A stretch of 58,276 nt of DNA from Pseudomonadota bacterium (GCA_021784755.1 JAJYHM010000027.1:1-58276), one strand, 5' to 3'; positions 28,189 through 38,890 are shown, counted from the first letter of the stretch. The notes: generated from the letters alone by a model not told the origin. A program made the numbers and translations.

Positions 28189-30185
28189 GACTGGCTGGCC
28201 ACGACCTCGGAGGCTACGACGACGCGCTTGCGACGTCGCGCGTAATCGCTCAAAGAGAAGGCAAGACCGGCGATCACGATACCGCCACCCGTCCAGATGA
28301 AGTTCACGAGTGGGTTGATGAAAAGATGGATCTCCCACTTGCCGTTCTGGTGATCGCCGATATCCACATAGACGTCACGCAGTAGGGTCGAATTCACGCT
28401 TGGCCGCTCGACTTTCATCGGGCTCCCAAAAAAGACCCTCTGCTCGGGATACAGCTTCGCGCCATTATTCAGCACGGTAAGGCGCCCCTCGACCGCATTA
28501 TAGTCTGGACCGCGAACATTGCGCGTGCCGTCAAAGCGGACACGTTCATGCGCGAGATGCAGCACATCGCCCGGGGCCATCATCACAAGCTTGCTGGTCT
28601 TGAAGAGCCCGGAACCGACCAGACCTATGGTGATAACGAGTATACCCATATGGACGACCATGCCGCCGTAGTGGCGGCGATTACCAAGAACCGTGCTGGT
28701 AAACGCGCGCCCCACACCCTCATGGTGCTGCTTGCGGCGCTGACTCACGGCCCGCGCTACATTGCTGATGATGCTGACGGCGACGAAGGCCACGAGCCCT
28801 ACCGCCACGGGCGCCGTCCAATAGACGGGGGCCCAGACGACCGCCACCACCGCAGCGAACGCCACGCCTACGAGCGCCGGGACCACCAGACGACCACGCA
28901 GCTTCGGAAGGTTGGCCTTACGCCACGAGACAAGCGGTCCTATGGCCATGACGGCCAGCATGACCAGGAAGATCGGCACCATGACGAGATCGAAATACGG
29001 AGGACCGACGGTGATACGCGCGCCCGTCGCCGCCTGCAGGAACAAGGGATAGAGCGTACCCAACATCACCGACGCGCAAGCGATGGTAAAGATGACGTTG
29101 TTCCAGATGAACATGGATTCACGGGAGAGCGGCGAGACAAAGGACTCCTCCGCCTGCTGATAGCCGCCTTTAATGAGAAAGAGCCCAAAGGCCAGCGTCA
29201 ACACGATCACCATGAAGGTCAGCAAGTAGATGCCCTGTCCGGGCGCCGCCGAGAAGGTGTGCACCGAGGCCAGCACGCCGGATCGAACCAAAAAGGTGCC
29301 GAGCAGCGACAAGGCGAATGTCGTGATGATAAGAAAGATGTTCCAGGTATGGAGCATGCGACGCCGCTCCTGTACCGAGATCGAGTGGATCAGGGCGGTG
29401 CCCATGAGCCAGGGCATGAACGAGGCATTCTCGACCGGGTCCCATCCCCAATAGCCGCCCCAACCGAGTACATAGTATGACCACCACGCACCGAAGATGA
29501 TGCCGGCGGTCAGAAACCCCCAGCCGAAAAGGGCCCAGCGGCGTGTGTATCCGATCCACAGCTCGCTCCGCCAATTGGTGAGAAGCGCGGTCACCGCGAA
29601 CGCGAAGGGGACAGAAAACCCGACATAGCCCATGTAGAGCATGGGCGGATGGATGACCATGCCCGGATCCTGGAGCAGCGGGTTCATGTTCTGGCCCTGC
29701 GGCGGAATCGGGAAGACACGCGTAAACGGATCGGAGAGGAACAGAATGAGGCCGTAGAAGCCTGCGATGAGTGCACCCTGTACGGCCATGATCACCGCGA
29801 GGCGGTCCGGGTAGCGCGACCGGCCATGATAGGCGACAGCCGCGGTGTAGCCTGTCAGTATCCAGACCCAGAGAAACAGAGAGCCGCGATGACCACCCCA
29901 TAAGGCCGCGATTTTATAAAAGACGGGTAGATGCGTATTGGAGTTGTTTACGACGTAGAGGACCGAAAAATTATTCGTGAGCAGCGAATAGACGATGCTC
30001 AGGGCCCCGATGGTCGTCAGCAGAAACAGGAGCGGAGCGGCATTGATGGACACAACGCGCAAACCCGGGATCTTGAAAGCCCGGCCCGCGAGAGGCGCCA
30101 AGGCCTGGGTAATAGCCACGAAAAACGCAAGATAAGCCGCGAAGTGACCAAGCTCAATGAGATTCAGCGAAACACCTGATACCAT
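28185..30185 (-). CDS. ccmF: heme lyase subunit CcmF
   Basis: 666 residues with many membrane helices and the WGGYWGWDPVENASFMPWL motif that coordinates heme from CcmE, plus the large C-terminal periplasmic loop. It is the first gene of the operon here, giving the order F-H-I-A-B-C-D-E-G instead of the common A-to-I order. Promoter expected in 30186-30411. Confidence 0.95.
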   Translation of the reverse strand: MVSGVSLNLIELGHFAAYLAFFVAITQALAPLAGRAFKIPGLRVVSINAAPLLFLLTTIGALSIVYSLLTNNFSVLYVVNNSNTHLPVFYKIAALWGGHRGSLFLWVWILTGYTAAVAYHGRSRYPDRLAVIMAVQGALIAGFYGLILFLSDPFTRVFPIPPQGQNMNPLLQDPGMVIHPPMLYMGYVGFSVPFAFAVTALLTNWRSELWIGYTRRWALFGWGFLTAGIIFGAWWSYYVLGWGGYWGWDPVENASFMPWLMGTALIHSISVQERRRMLHTWNIFLIITTFALSLLGTFLVRSGVLASVHTFSAAPGQGIYLLTFMVIVLTLAFGLFLIKGGYQQAEESFVSPLSRESMFIWNNVIFTIACASVMLGTLYPLFLQAATGARITVGPPYFDLVMVPIFLVMLAVMAIGPLVSWRKANLPKLRGRLVVPALVGVAFAAVVAVVWAPVYWTAPVAVGLVAFVAVSIISNVARAVSQRRKQHHEGVGRAFTSTVLGNRRHYGGMVVHMGILVITIGLVGSGLFKTSKLVMMAPGDVLHLAHERVRFDGTRNVRGPDYNAVEGRLTVLNNGAKLYPEQRVFFGSPMKVERPSVNSTLLRDVYVDIGDHQNGKWEIHLFINPLVNFIWTGGGIVIAGLAFSLSDYARRRKRVVVASEVVASQS

Positions 30186-30274
30186 ACTGCACCCCTATAT
30201 AGCGGAAACTTGAAACGACCCGAGGAGAGCGCCACTTATGGCCACGAGCCGGTCGCAAGGGTAACGCAAACAAC

Positions 30275-30300
30275 GCGCCTCGTACAGTGTGAGGCGCCTC
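30275..30300. promoter_or_regulatory. hairpin in the ccmF-RDD divergent region
   Basis: GCGCCTC (30275-30281) pairs with GAGGCGC (30291-30297); the latter is also part of the 10-bp palindrome GAGGCGCCTC. It lies in the 226-bp region between divergent genes and could be an operator. No T-run follows on either strand. Confidence 0.35.
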
Positions 30301-30411
30301 TGAGACAAACAGGAAGATATCGACAAAAATGGTGCGTAACCCTGTGCATAAACCCGGTGTTGGTCAAGCGGAGCCGCCTACCTCCTTCGCTTCTCTCGGA
30401 TTGATTACGCT

Positions 30412-30966
30412 TTGAACACGGCCGAGACTGTTGGTTCCCCTCCTGGCCGCACAAGCGCCCTGCTTCGGCGTCTGGCTGCGAATACTTACGATGCGCTTCT
30501 CCTGTTTGCCCTCTGGGTGGCAGCCGCGGCACCACTCGCCATCGCCTTCACCGTGGCTCATGATTCGCAAAGCCCGCTGCTGCAGGACATCCTGCGCGGC
30601 TATCTGCCGGTGGTTGGCCTCATCTACTTCAGCCGGGCCTGGCTTAAGTCCGGCCAGACCCAAGGCATGCGCGCCTGGGGCCTTACGGTACGGGGCGCGC
30701 GCGGGCGCCTCAGTATCGGTCGCGCGCTCGCGCGCTATGTCCTGGCGCTCGCCTGGTGGGTAGCACTCGTCGAAGGTCTCACGCTCTCCTTCCGTGGCGA
30801 TTATCTCGCCGCGACCGCCCTGCTCGCCCTCTTTGGTAGCGCCTATTTCTGGATCTTCATCGATCCCGAATCCCAGTGCCTGCATGACCGTCTGAGCGGG
30901 ACCCGCGTCCTGTTCATGCCGAAATCAGCCCACGCGCGCCAAAAACCACAGACAAGCGAGGCCTAG
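30412..30966 (+). CDS. RDD-family membrane protein
   Basis: About 184 residues. LLRRLAANTYDALLLFALW is the RDD motif helix (R-x-x-A-x-x-x-D), followed by further membrane helices and GMRAWGLTV and LHDRLSGTRVLF, both usual for the family. Function is unknown; some RDD proteins act as ion exchangers. The start is a TTG with no clear RBS, so it is uncertain. It overlaps the 3' end of convergent lptG by 42 bp. Confidence 0.8.
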   Translation: MNTAETVGSPPGRTSALLRRLAANTYDALLLFALWVAAAAPLAIAFTVAHDSQSPLLQDILRGYLPVVGLIYFSRAWLKSGQTQGMRAWGLTVRGARGRLSIGRALARYVLALAWWVALVEGLTLSFRGDYLAATALLALFGSAYFWIFIDPESQCLHDRLSGTRVLFMPKSAHARQKPQTSEA

Positions 30967-31977
30967 CGCTAACGTGGGAACGCCTGCCCCAAGCAGGGGT
31001 GGCCAGTGATAGAGCAGCGTGAGATCGCCGAAGCCCCGATTGAACACGTAGAAGATGAGGCCCAGCACGACCGCTGTGAATAAACGAAAGCCAAGCCCCC
31101 CTTGGCGCCCGTGACGGAACACAAAAGGCACCGCCAGCAACACCATGGCGGCGGTCGTGAGAGGCGCCAGGACCTTGTACCAAAACACCAGCTCATAATG
31201 CCGTGTGGCCTGCCGGTTACGCTGCAAATGCCGGATATAGCGGAACAGATCGACCAGAGACAGGGTATGCGGGTTGACCGCGAAGACCGAGAGTAGACTG
31301 GGCGCTATGCCCTTCCAGTATCCCCGGGGGCTGGTCTTCACGATCAGTCTTTGCTTTTGGAATACGGTCTCGGACACGCCCCGCAGACGCCACCGTCCGT
31401 TACGATAGCGGCCACTCGCCGCGAACAGTTCGTGCGCCAAACGCCCATGGCGAAAACGGTAAATCGTAAGCCGCAGGATGCTGAGGTCCGGTAGCACCTC
31501 GCCTATATCCACAAAACTGTGACCCTCCCGTAGCCAGAGCCCCTGGGCATTCACGGCCCCGCCGATGCCGGCGGCCTGAGCCTGGGCGCGGCGCGCGAGC
31601 GAGTCGGCCTTGGGTCCGAGAAAATCCCCGAGTAGTGCCGCGACCAACCCCAGTGCCAGCGCAGCCCGCAATGCCGCGTAAGCGATGCGCCCCACCGAGA
31701 CGCCGGCGGCGCGCATGGCGGTCAATTCCCCGTCGATGGCCAGAGACGATAGGCCGAGTGTGGCCCCCACCAGCGCTGACATAGGAAAGAGCATGGAGAT
31801 CTTGGCCGGGACCCCAAGCATCAGGATGACAAAAAGCCTGGAAAAACCGCCATGACGGATATGGTCGACGGTAGTCACGAGATCAAAGAACAGGAACAAG
31901 CCCACGAACACGCTCAAAACGAGACCCGTGCTCATGATCAGGCGGCGCCCAATATAGTTATAAAGAAGGCGCATCAA
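30925..31977 (-). CDS. lptG: LPS export permease LptG
   Basis: 350 residues of the YjgP/YjgQ family: N-terminal helices (YIGRRLIMSTGLVLSVFVGLF), a central periplasmic jellyroll domain, and C-terminal helices. With LptF and LptB it extracts LPS from the inner membrane. It overlaps lptF by four bases (ATGA). LptG is assigned as the second gene by convention; the pair are paralogues. Confidence 0.9.
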   Translation of the reverse strand: MMRLLYNYIGRRLIMSTGLVLSVFVGLFLFFDLVTTVDHIRHGGFSRLFVILMLGVPAKISMLFPMSALVGATLGLSSLAIDGELTAMRAAGVSVGRIAYAALRAALALGLVAALLGDFLGPKADSLARRAQAQAAGIGGAVNAQGLWLREGHSFVDIGEVLPDLSILRLTIYRFRHGRLAHELFAASGRYRNGRWRLRGVSETVFQKQRLIVKTSPRGYWKGIAPSLLSVFAVNPHTLSLVDLFRYIRHLQRNRQATRHYELVFWYKVLAPLTTAAMVLLAVPFVFRHGRQGGLGFRLFTAVVLGLIFYVFNRGFGDLTLLYHWPPLLGAGVPTLALGLACLWFLARVG

Positions 31978-33062
31978 CGGAGGGCGCGGCGCGGCAGGAG
32001 CGTCTTACCGGCCGCCCGGCGTGCAAAAAACAAAGCCGCGAGCGCCGCAAAAAGGCCGTGCACCCACCAGAGTCCAAGCCAGAGAGGCTCGTGGCCACGC
32101 GCGAGCAGGGCGTGCGCGACACTCAAGAGATTGGCGTAGGAAAAATACGCAAGCACCGCGCCAAAGAGTGGCGCAAAGGCGCCCCGGCGTGAATCGGTAT
32201 AAGCGAAAACGAGCGCAAGCGGTGCCAAGATGAACAGAGACAGCGGCTGAGCGAGACGCCACTGCCATTCGGCGATCGCGCGCGGATCCGACGAACGCAT
32301 AAGACGCAAGGTCGGAATCTCGTCGCGGGTCAGATCGGCCATAAGCGGCGTAAAGGGCCGCCGTTTGATCCGCAGCGCATAGGTGCGATAGCGCAGGATG
32401 CGATAATTGGCGCGGCCCGGGAGACCCTGGTACCGCCGTCCGTTCAAGAGCACGAGAAAGCGCGCGCCACTACGCCGATCCTTGAACTCATAGCCACGCT
32501 TGGCGATGAGTACGCCGCCCTTTCCAAACTGCGTACGGCTCACGAAGATATTGTGGAGGCGACCACTTGCGCCGACCCGCTCGACATAGAAGATCGCCCG
32601 GCCGTTGCGTGTGTGGTTGAAGCGCCCCGGAATGATACCCGCCGTATAGGCCGAGGTGTTCTCGAGCTTGATCTTATGGAGCAAAAGCGCCGCCATCGGC
32701 GCAAGATAAAAGGCGACGGTGGCGACCAGGGCCGCCACGGCGCAGGTCCAGATCATCGCTGGCCGCAGAATGCGCCCCAAACCGATGCCGCAGGCCGCCA
32801 GCACGGTCACCTCACTGTCTCGATACCAGCGCGCCATCGTCAATAAGAGCCCGATGAAGACCGTGAGCGGCAGTATCATGGCCAGGTTCTTCAAGAGTTC
32901 CAAGGCGAGGAGCAGGAACACGATATGCGCCGGGAATTCGCCGCTTGCCGCCTCACTCAGGAGCTTTACAAGACTGACCACAAGGTAGAGGGTCAGGAAC
33001 GTCAGGGTCACGAGCAACGTGGTCTGTGTTGCCTCGCGATAAAAGGCTCGATGGACTATCAC
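31974..33062 (-). CDS. lptF: LPS export permease LptF
   Basis: 362 residues: membrane helices at both ends and a periplasmic domain in the middle (FYVERVGASGRLHNIFVSR), as in LptF. GTG start at 33062. It is divergent from pepA, the arrangement common in gammaproteobacteria, which supports the call. Confidence 0.9.
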   Translation of the reverse strand: MIVHRAFYREATQTTLLVTLTFLTLYLVVSLVKLLSEAASGEFPAHIVFLLLALELLKNLAMILPLTVFIGLLLTMARWYRDSEVTVLAACGIGLGRILRPAMIWTCAVAALVATVAFYLAPMAALLLHKIKLENTSAYTAGIIPGRFNHTRNGRAIFYVERVGASGRLHNIFVSRTQFGKGGVLIAKRGYEFKDRRSGARFLVLLNGRRYQGLPGRANYRILRYRTYALRIKRRPFTPLMADLTRDEIPTLRLMRSSDPRAIAEWQWRLAQPLSLFILAPLALVFAYTDSRRGAFAPLFGAVLAYFSYANLLSVAHALLARGHEPLWLGLWWVHGLFAALAALFFARRAAGKTLLPRRALR

Positions 33063-33152
33063 GGCTTTTGCTGACGACGCAGGCGGTTTATCATGACCCC
33101 AGACGCCTTAGGCGCCGACAAAACCCAAAATAGCCCGAGACCCCCGAGACCT

Positions 33153-34634
33153 ATGGAATACGCCCTCACTCAAGAAGCTCCTGATCAATTGGCCACGGAA
33201 TGCCTCATCGTGGCGATCCACGAAAATCGCGGGCTCTCAGAGGCGGCGACAGCCCTCGACAGACTCCTCGGCGGCGAGATTGCGGCCATTGTGCAACGCG
33301 GCGATATCGAAGGCAAACCGGGACAGACGCTGCCGCTCCTGCGGACGGTCGGCCGTGCCGAGCGCGTGCTGCTCGTCGGCATGGGCGTAGCCGGTGAATG
33401 CAAGCCCGCTCAGTACAAGGAGGCCGTCGCGCGCGCGACGCAGGCTGCGTCCGAGCTGCATGTAAAGACCATGGCGAGCTTTCTGCCCATGATCGAGATC
33501 AAGGACCGGTCGGCGGCCTGGGCCCTGGAACAGGCGGTGGTGGCCACCGAGGACGCACTCTACCGTTTCGACCGGCTGAAGACCCGCGCGAATGCGCGCT
33601 CGCTCCCACAATCCTGCCAGTTCGGGGCCGCAGGCACGCTCGGGTCCGCCGCGAACGAGGCGCTGTCGGCGGGCCGCGCAATCGCCCGCGCGATCACCTT
33701 GGCGAAAGACCTGGCCAATCTCCCCGGCAACATGTGCACACCATCCTACCTGGCCGAGCAGGCACAGGCGCTCGGCGCACGCGGCGGGCTCGAGGTCAAT
33801 GTGATCGAAGAGGCCGAGATGCAGACCCTGGGGATGGGTGCCCTGCTGGCGGTGGCGCGCGGCAGCCACGAGTCGGCCAAACTCATTGTCCTCCAATACC
33901 GCGGAAACGGCAGCGCCCCCCCGCTTGCGCTCGTGGGCAAAGGGGTCACCTTCGACTCGGGTGGCATATCCTTGAAGCCGCCGGCCAATATGGACGAAAT
34001 GAAATTCGACATGTGCGGGGCGGCGACCGTGCTCGCGGTAATCCAAGCGGCCGCGGAGATGAAGCTGCCCATAAACCTAGTCGGCGTCATCCCGACGACC
34101 GAGAATCTCCCCGGTGGCAGCGCCGTCAAACCCGGTGACATCGTGACGAGCCTGTCCGGTCAGACCATCGAGATCTTGAACACCGATGCCGAGGGTCGCC
34201 TGATCCTCTGTGACGCGCTCACCTACACCGAACGCTTCAAGCCGGCCGCGGTCATCGATATCGCGACATTGACCGGTGCCTGCGTCATCGCTCTGGGCGG
34301 ACAAGCGGGCGGTCTCATGGGCAATGACGAGACTCTCACCCGGGAACTGGAGCAGGCGGGCCAAGCGGCGGCCGACCGGGTCTGGCCCCTGCCCTTATGG
34401 GAGGAGTATCAAAAGCAGCTCGACTCGAATTTCGCCGACATGGCCAACATCGGCGGTCGCGAAGCCGGCACCATCACCGCGGCCTGTTTCCTCTCGCGCT
34501 TCGCCGAAAAATACCCCTGGGCGCACCTCGACATCGCCGGCATCGCCTACAAAAGCGGCAAGGAAAAGGGGGCGACCGGACGGCCGATCCCCCTGCTCGT
34601 GGAATTTCTGAGGCGCCGCGCGAAACCCGCATGA
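33153..34634 (+). CDS. pepA: cytosol aminopeptidase (leucyl aminopeptidase) PepA
   Basis: About 493 residues, M17 family. The C-terminal catalytic domain has VGKGVTFDSGGISLKP, metal-binding NTDAEGRL and the TLTGACVIALG segment. It cleaves N-terminal residues and in many bacteria also binds DNA at regulatory or recombination sites. ATG 33153 (MEYALTQEAP) matches the family's usual start; ATG 33093 would add 20 residues. Overlaps holC by ATGA. Confidence 0.94.
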   Translation: MEYALTQEAPDQLATECLIVAIHENRGLSEAATALDRLLGGEIAAIVQRGDIEGKPGQTLPLLRTVGRAERVLLVGMGVAGECKPAQYKEAVARATQAASELHVKTMASFLPMIEIKDRSAAWALEQAVVATEDALYRFDRLKTRANARSLPQSCQFGAAGTLGSAANEALSAGRAIARAITLAKDLANLPGNMCTPSYLAEQAQALGARGGLEVNVIEEAEMQTLGMGALLAVARGSHESAKLIVLQYRGNGSAPPLALVGKGVTFDSGGISLKPPANMDEMKFDMCGAATVLAVIQAAAEMKLPINLVGVIPTTENLPGGSAVKPGDIVTSLSGQTIEILNTDAEGRLILCDALTYTERFKPAAVIDIATLTGACVIALGGQAGGLMGNDETLTRELEQAGQAAADRVWPLPLWEEYQKQLDSNFADMANIGGREAGTITAACFLSRFAEKYPWAHLDIAGIAYKSGKEKGATGRPIPLLVEFLRRRAKPA

Positions 34635-35035
34635 CCCGCGTCGACTTTTACTTAGGGGGCGAAGATGCGGTGCGCGACGGACTCGCCGTGAAGCTCGTGG
34701 AGACGGCTTACAAACATGGGCACCGCGTCTTCCTTTGGGTACCGGAAGATGAGATCGGCGCCTGGGACGAAAGGCTCTGGACGTTCTCCGACACGAGTTT
34801 TATTCCGCACGGCCCGGAAGGCGCCACGCAAGAACCCGTGCTCATAGGCGCGCGGCTTCCCGACGGCGGGGATGTCCTGATCCCGCTGATGGCCGACCCG
34901 CCGCCCTCGGTCGCGGGCTTTGCGCGCGTCCTCGAACCCGTGGGCGGCGCCGATGCCGAGAAGGAGCGCTCACGCGCACGGTTCCGTCACTACCGACGGC
35001 AGGGCCTCGAGCCCGCCGTTCACAACCTCCCGTGA
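34631..35035 (+). CDS. holC: DNA polymerase III chi subunit
   Basis: 134 residues beginning MTRVDFYLGG, with LVETAYKHGHRVFLWVPED and LWTFSDTSFIPHGPEG, the HolC pattern. Chi links the clamp loader to SSB. Its place between pepA and valS is the standard gammaproteobacterial order. The start overlaps the pepA stop and the end overlaps the next gene by four bases (GTGA). Confidence 0.93.
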   Translation: MTRVDFYLGGEDAVRDGLAVKLVETAYKHGHRVFLWVPEDEIGAWDERLWTFSDTSFIPHGPEGATQEPVLIGARLPDGGDVLIPLMADPPPSVAGFARVLEPVGGADAEKERSRARFRHYRRQGLEPAVHNLP

Positions 35036-35424
35036 GCCGCGAATCGGGCGAATCGCTGCCGGATATCCTGGCTGGATTGCGGGCGCTCGCGGCCGACCTC
35101 CAGAACGATGCGCAAGTGGGGGACGATGGAATCCCAGTTTTGACCGCGGCGATCGCAAGCCCGACGCGACCCGAAGGGCGGCCGCAGGCCATCGGTGCCC
35201 CCCTGCCGACCTTGAGCGCAGTCGTGGCGCGCCCCGAAAAGGACGCCACTCCCGACCTGTTCGAGGCGTCCAAGGGTGCGGCCCTGAGCGCCCAGATCCG
35301 GGCCACCGCGATCACGCGGCGGGTCGATGCCCTCTGGCGCGCGGCTGGGAACCGGGCCCTCGACCCTGTTATGATGGCGGCCCTCGAACGCGCCCTGACT
35401 GAAGCCCTCCAAGAGTTGACCTGA
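35032..35424 (+). CDS. hypothetical protein between holC and valS
   Basis: 130 residues from a GTG overlapping the holC stop. It contains [19 protein letters not shown] and a C-terminal helix ([35 protein letters not shown]). The pattern 'LFEASKGA' in the middle and helical ends suggest a small adaptor; no family is recognised. Similar uncharacterised genes occur at this spot in some relatives of this group. Gap to valS is 7 bp, so it belongs to the pepA-holC-valS operon. Confidence 0.65.
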   Translation: MSRESGESLPDILAGLRALAADLQNDAQVGDDGIPVLTAAIASPTRPEGRPQAIGAPLPTLSAVVARPEKDATPDLFEASKGAALSAQIRATAITRRVDALWRAAGNRALDPVMMAALERALTEALQELT

Positions 35425-35431
35425 CATCAAA

Positions 35432-38206
35432 ATGACTGAATCTTCGCAGACCCTGGCCAAGAGCTACGAGCCCGGAGAGATCGAAAAGACCATTTACGCT
35501 CAGTGGGAGGCAAGCGGCGTGTTCGCGCCGTCCGGGCAAGGGCCCGGGTATTGCATCGTGATCCCGCCGCCCAATGTGACGGGCAGCCTGCACATGGGGC
35601 ATGCCTTCCAGGACACCATCATGGATGCGCTCACGCGCTACCATAGGATGCGTGGCGACGACACCCTGTGGCAACCGGGCACCGATCACGCCGGCATCGC
35701 CACTCAGATGGTTGTCGAGAGACAACTGGAGGCCGCCGGCGAGAGCCGCGCGGCCCTCGGTCGCGAGCGGTTCCTGCAGACCGTCTGGGAATGGAAGGGC
35801 CGCTCGGGCGGACGTATCAGCGAACAGCTGCGGCGCATAGGCGCCTCGGTGGACTGGTCGCGCGAACGCTTCACGCTGGACGAAGGCCTCTCGCACGCAG
35901 TCGGCGAGGTCTTCGTGCGGCTCTACGACGAGGGCCTCATCTACCGAGGCCAGCGACTCGTCAACTGGGATCCGCAACTCCAGACGGCGGTCTCCGATCT
36001 CGAGGTCACGGGCGAAGAGGAAGATGGCCATCTCTGGCACATCCGTTACCCGCTGGCCTCCGGCGGCCACCTGATCGTCGCCACAACACGCCCCGAAACC
36101 CTGCTCGGCGACGAAGCCGTCGCAGTGCACCCGGAGGATCCGCGCTATCGGCATCTGGTTGGGAAGACCGCACGACTTCCCCTCACAGGACGGGACATCC
36201 CCATCATAGCCGACGAGTATGTGGACCCGGCCTTCGGATCGGGCTGCGTCAAGATCACGCCGGCGCACGACTTCAACGACTACGAGGTCGGGCGGCGTCA
36301 CGGGCTTGCACTCACCAACATCCTGGATAAGGCCGCTCGCATCCAACTGCCGGGCTCCCCCTACCACGGCTTGAGTCGCGAGGAAGCGCGCACGCGGGTG
36401 CTCGCCGACCTCGAGGCCGAGGGGCTCCTCGAGCGCGCCGAGGCCCATAAACTCAAGGTCCCGCGCGGCGAACGGACCGGGGCTGTGATCGAGCCGTGGC
36501 TTACCGATCAATGGTATGTGCGCACAGCGGATCTCGCCGCGCCCGCAGTCGCAGCGGTCGAGGACGGCCGCATTCGGTTCGTGCCGGAAAACTGGGACAA
36601 GACGTATTACGAATGGATGCGCAACATCAAGGACTGGTGTATCTCACGCCAGATCTGGTGGGGTCACCGCATCCCTGCCTGGTATGACGCGTCGGGGCAG
36701 GTCTACGTCGCACGCAGCGAAGAGGAGGCACGCGCGCGTCATGGGCTCTCCGCGGATGTCGCCCTCTCCCAGGACCCCGACGTCCTCGACACATGGTTCT
36801 CATCTGCACTCTGGCCCTTCTCGACGCTCGGTTGGCCGGAAAAGAGCGAGGCCATGGCGCGCTTCTACCCCACCCAGGTCCTCGTGACCGGATTCGACAT
36901 CATCTTCTTCTGGGTGGCGCGGATGATCATGATGGGACTCAAGTTCACGGGCGACGTCCCGTTTCGGGAGGTCTACGTCCACGGTCTCGTGCTGGACGCC
37001 AAAGGCCAGAAGATGTCGAAATCACGGGGCAACGTGATCGACCCCATCGACCTCATAGACGGGATCAGCCTCCCCGACCTCATCACCAAACGCACGACCG
37101 GCCTCATGCAGCCTGGCCGGGCCGAAGAGATTCGCAAGGCCACCGAGCGCGAATACCCCGAAGGTATCCCGTCTTACGGAACCGATGCCCTGCGCATGAC
37201 GTTCGCAAGCCTCGCCACCCAAGGGCGCAACATCAACTTCGACCTTGCACGCGTCGACGGCTATCGCAACTTCTGCAACAAGCTCTGGAATGCCACGCGC
37301 TTTGTGCTCTTGAATACGGAGAAGGCGGACTGCGGGAACGAGGGCGACTACACCCTCAACGTGGGTGATCGCTGGATCGTGTCGCGCCTCCAGGAAACCG
37401 AACGGGCCGTCGAAGAGGCCTTCAGTGTCTACCGCTTCGATCTCGCCGTGCAGGCCCTCTACGGTTTCGTGTGGGACGAATACTGCAGCTGGTATGTCGA
37501 GTGGTCGAAAACGGTCCTGGCCGATGCCGATCCTCTCACGGCGCGAGGGACCAGACGCACGCTCGTGCGGGTCCTTGAGACCGCGCTGCGCCTCCTGCAC
37601 CCCCTCATGCCCTTCATCACCGAGATCCTCTGGAATCGCGTGGCGCCGCTCTGCGGCCGGGGCGGGCCTACCATCATGCGCGCACCCTACCCGCATTGCG
37701 ACACAAGCCGCATCGTTCCCCGGGCAACGGCTGACATGCAGATACTCATGGGCATCATAAGCGCCGTGCGCACGATCCGGGGTGAGATGAACATCGCGCC
37801 CGGCGCCCGCATCCCAGTACTGCTGGACGGCGCAAGCGACGTAGCGGATCTCGTCGGTGCCAACGAAGGGACGATCATGGCGCTTGCGCGACTCTCGGCC
37901 ATCACCTTGCTCCCATCGGGTGGAAAGGCGCCCGAATCCGCGGTAGGACTCGTGGGTACGATGCGCGTCTTAGTCCCCCTGGAGGGATTGATCGACAAGA
38001 CCGCCGAACTTCGCCGTCTCGCCAAGGAGATCGAGAAGATCGACCGCGAGATCGAACGCGCTCGCGCCAAACTTGAGCGGCCGGATTTCGTCGCGCGCGC
38101 GCCAGCAGTGGTGGTCGAGGAGGAGCGTCGACGACTCGCGGATTTCGAGGAGCGCCAGCGCAAGCTCCGCGAACAAGAGACACGGATCGCGGCCCTCACG
38201 CGCTAG
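35432..38206 (+). CDS. valS: valyl-tRNA synthetase
   Basis: 924 residues. The class I HIGH motif is HMGH in [15 protein letters not shown], and KMSKSRGN is present near residue 530. An editing domain lies between, and the C-terminal arm is a coiled coil ([33 protein letters not shown]). It charges tRNA-Val and edits threonine. A diverged copy of its last ~105 bases lies 1.9 kb downstream. Confidence 0.96.
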   Translation: MTESSQTLAKSYEPGEIEKTIYAQWEASGVFAPSGQGPGYCIVIPPPNVTGSLHMGHAFQDTIMDALTRYHRMRGDDTLWQPGTDHAGIATQMVVERQLEAAGESRAALGRERFLQTVWEWKGRSGGRISEQLRRIGASVDWSRERFTLDEGLSHAVGEVFVRLYDEGLIYRGQRLVNWDPQLQTAVSDLEVTGEEEDGHLWHIRYPLASGGHLIVATTRPETLLGDEAVAVHPEDPRYRHLVGKTARLPLTGRDIPIIADEYVDPAFGSGCVKITPAHDFNDYEVGRRHGLALTNILDKAARIQLPGSPYHGLSREEARTRVLADLEAEGLLERAEAHKLKVPRGERTGAVIEPWLTDQWYVRTADLAAPAVAAVEDGRIRFVPENWDKTYYEWMRNIKDWCISRQIWWGHRIPAWYDASGQVYVARSEEEARARHGLSADVALSQDPDVLDTWFSSALWPFSTLGWPEKSEAMARFYPTQVLVTGFDIIFFWVARMIMMGLKFTGDVPFREVYVHGLVLDAKGQKMSKSRGNVIDPIDLIDGISLPDLITKRTTGLMQPGRAEEIRKATEREYPEGIPSYGTDALRMTFASLATQGRNINFDLARVDGYRNFCNKLWNATRFVLLNTEKADCGNEGDYTLNVGDRWIVSRLQETERAVEEAFSVYRFDLAVQALYGFVWDEYCSWYVEWSKTVLADADPLTARGTRRTLVRVLETALRLLHPLMPFITEILWNRVAPLCGRGGPTIMRAPYPHCDTSRIVPRATADMQILMGIISAVRTIRGEMNIAPGARIPVLLDGASDVADLVGANEGTIMALARLSAITLLPSGGKAPESAVGLVGTMRVLVPLEGLIDKTAELRRLAKEIEKIDREIERARAKLERPDFVARAPAVVVEEERRRLADFEERQRKLREQETRIAALTR

Positions 38207-38356
38207 CCTTTCTCGACGGATGCGCCAGCGCGTGGAGCTAAGCCACGTGCGGCACGGGGAGCGGATCCGGTGATATTGAATCCGCGCCCTTGCATTCCGA
38301 AGTGTCACCGTATGGTGCGCGTGGCCGGAAATCTCCAGTCTAGGATGCGGTTAGCC

Positions 38357-38385
38357 GCAATAGCCCCGGTCTCCGGGGCTATTGC
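38357..38385 (+). terminator. strong hairpin terminator downstream of valS
   Basis: GCAATAGCCCCGG, loop TCT, CCGGGGCTATTGC: a perfect 13-bp stem, then GTTTGTGG. It lies 150 bp after the valS stop. The T-tract is short, so it may be bidirectional or weak, but no other terminator is visible for the operon. Confidence 0.65.
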
Positions 38386-38511
38386 GTTTGTGGTCCCCGA
38401 GCCATGAATTTTCACACGGGTCTTTGGGAGATACCCTGCTTTATGCCCGAACGGCATCGCCGGCCGAATGGCCGGTCACAGTAGGGTGGCCTAGCTCTGG
38501 CTTGGGCTCAT

Positions 38512-38720
38512 TACGCTTCTGGGTGTCAACCTCGCGAAACCGGGAGAGCCCTCCCGTCCCATGGAAGGGCTCTCTCCCGAGCACCTCAGGCGGAAGCCAT
38601 AGCGCTCCCGCTGGGCAGGGGGCTCCGGTCCGGCGCCGCTGGATGTCAAGAAATGAGTGTTGACACATCTCGCATAAGAACATACGCTTTTAGGTGCCAA
38701 CCTCGGGAAACCGGGTGAGC
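38512..38720. repeat. pair of 38-bp direct repeats with inverted motifs, possible IS end remnant
   Basis: Copy A (38512-38549) and copy B (38683-38720) match at 33 of 38 positions; both contain GGTGTCAACC or GGTGCCAACC followed by an AAACCGGG block. Between them lies TGTTGACAC (38659-38667), the inverse of the GTGTCAAC core. Repeated terminal motifs of this kind resemble the multiple terminal repeats of IS21-type elements. No transposase is left; assignment is tentative. Confidence 0.45.
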
Positions 38721-38890
38721 GAACCTGCCTTCTGGCGGTAGGCTTCAGCAACACGGGCGATGATAAGCCCGCTGAGGCCCTGGAAAGCATCGTATAGAAA
38801 AACCAGGCCGCCCGCGCGCCACAATCCAAGAGGGTTCCGCTACAAGCGGGCTCCGCGCGCGTAAGCGGCCACCCTTATTAGGCCAGCCCG

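Noticed and set aside
38382-38829. Short frames on both strands across the direct repeats.
   Set aside because: The two repeat copies give similar peptides (SPGFARL/SPGFPRL) only because the DNA is repeated; no gene structure.
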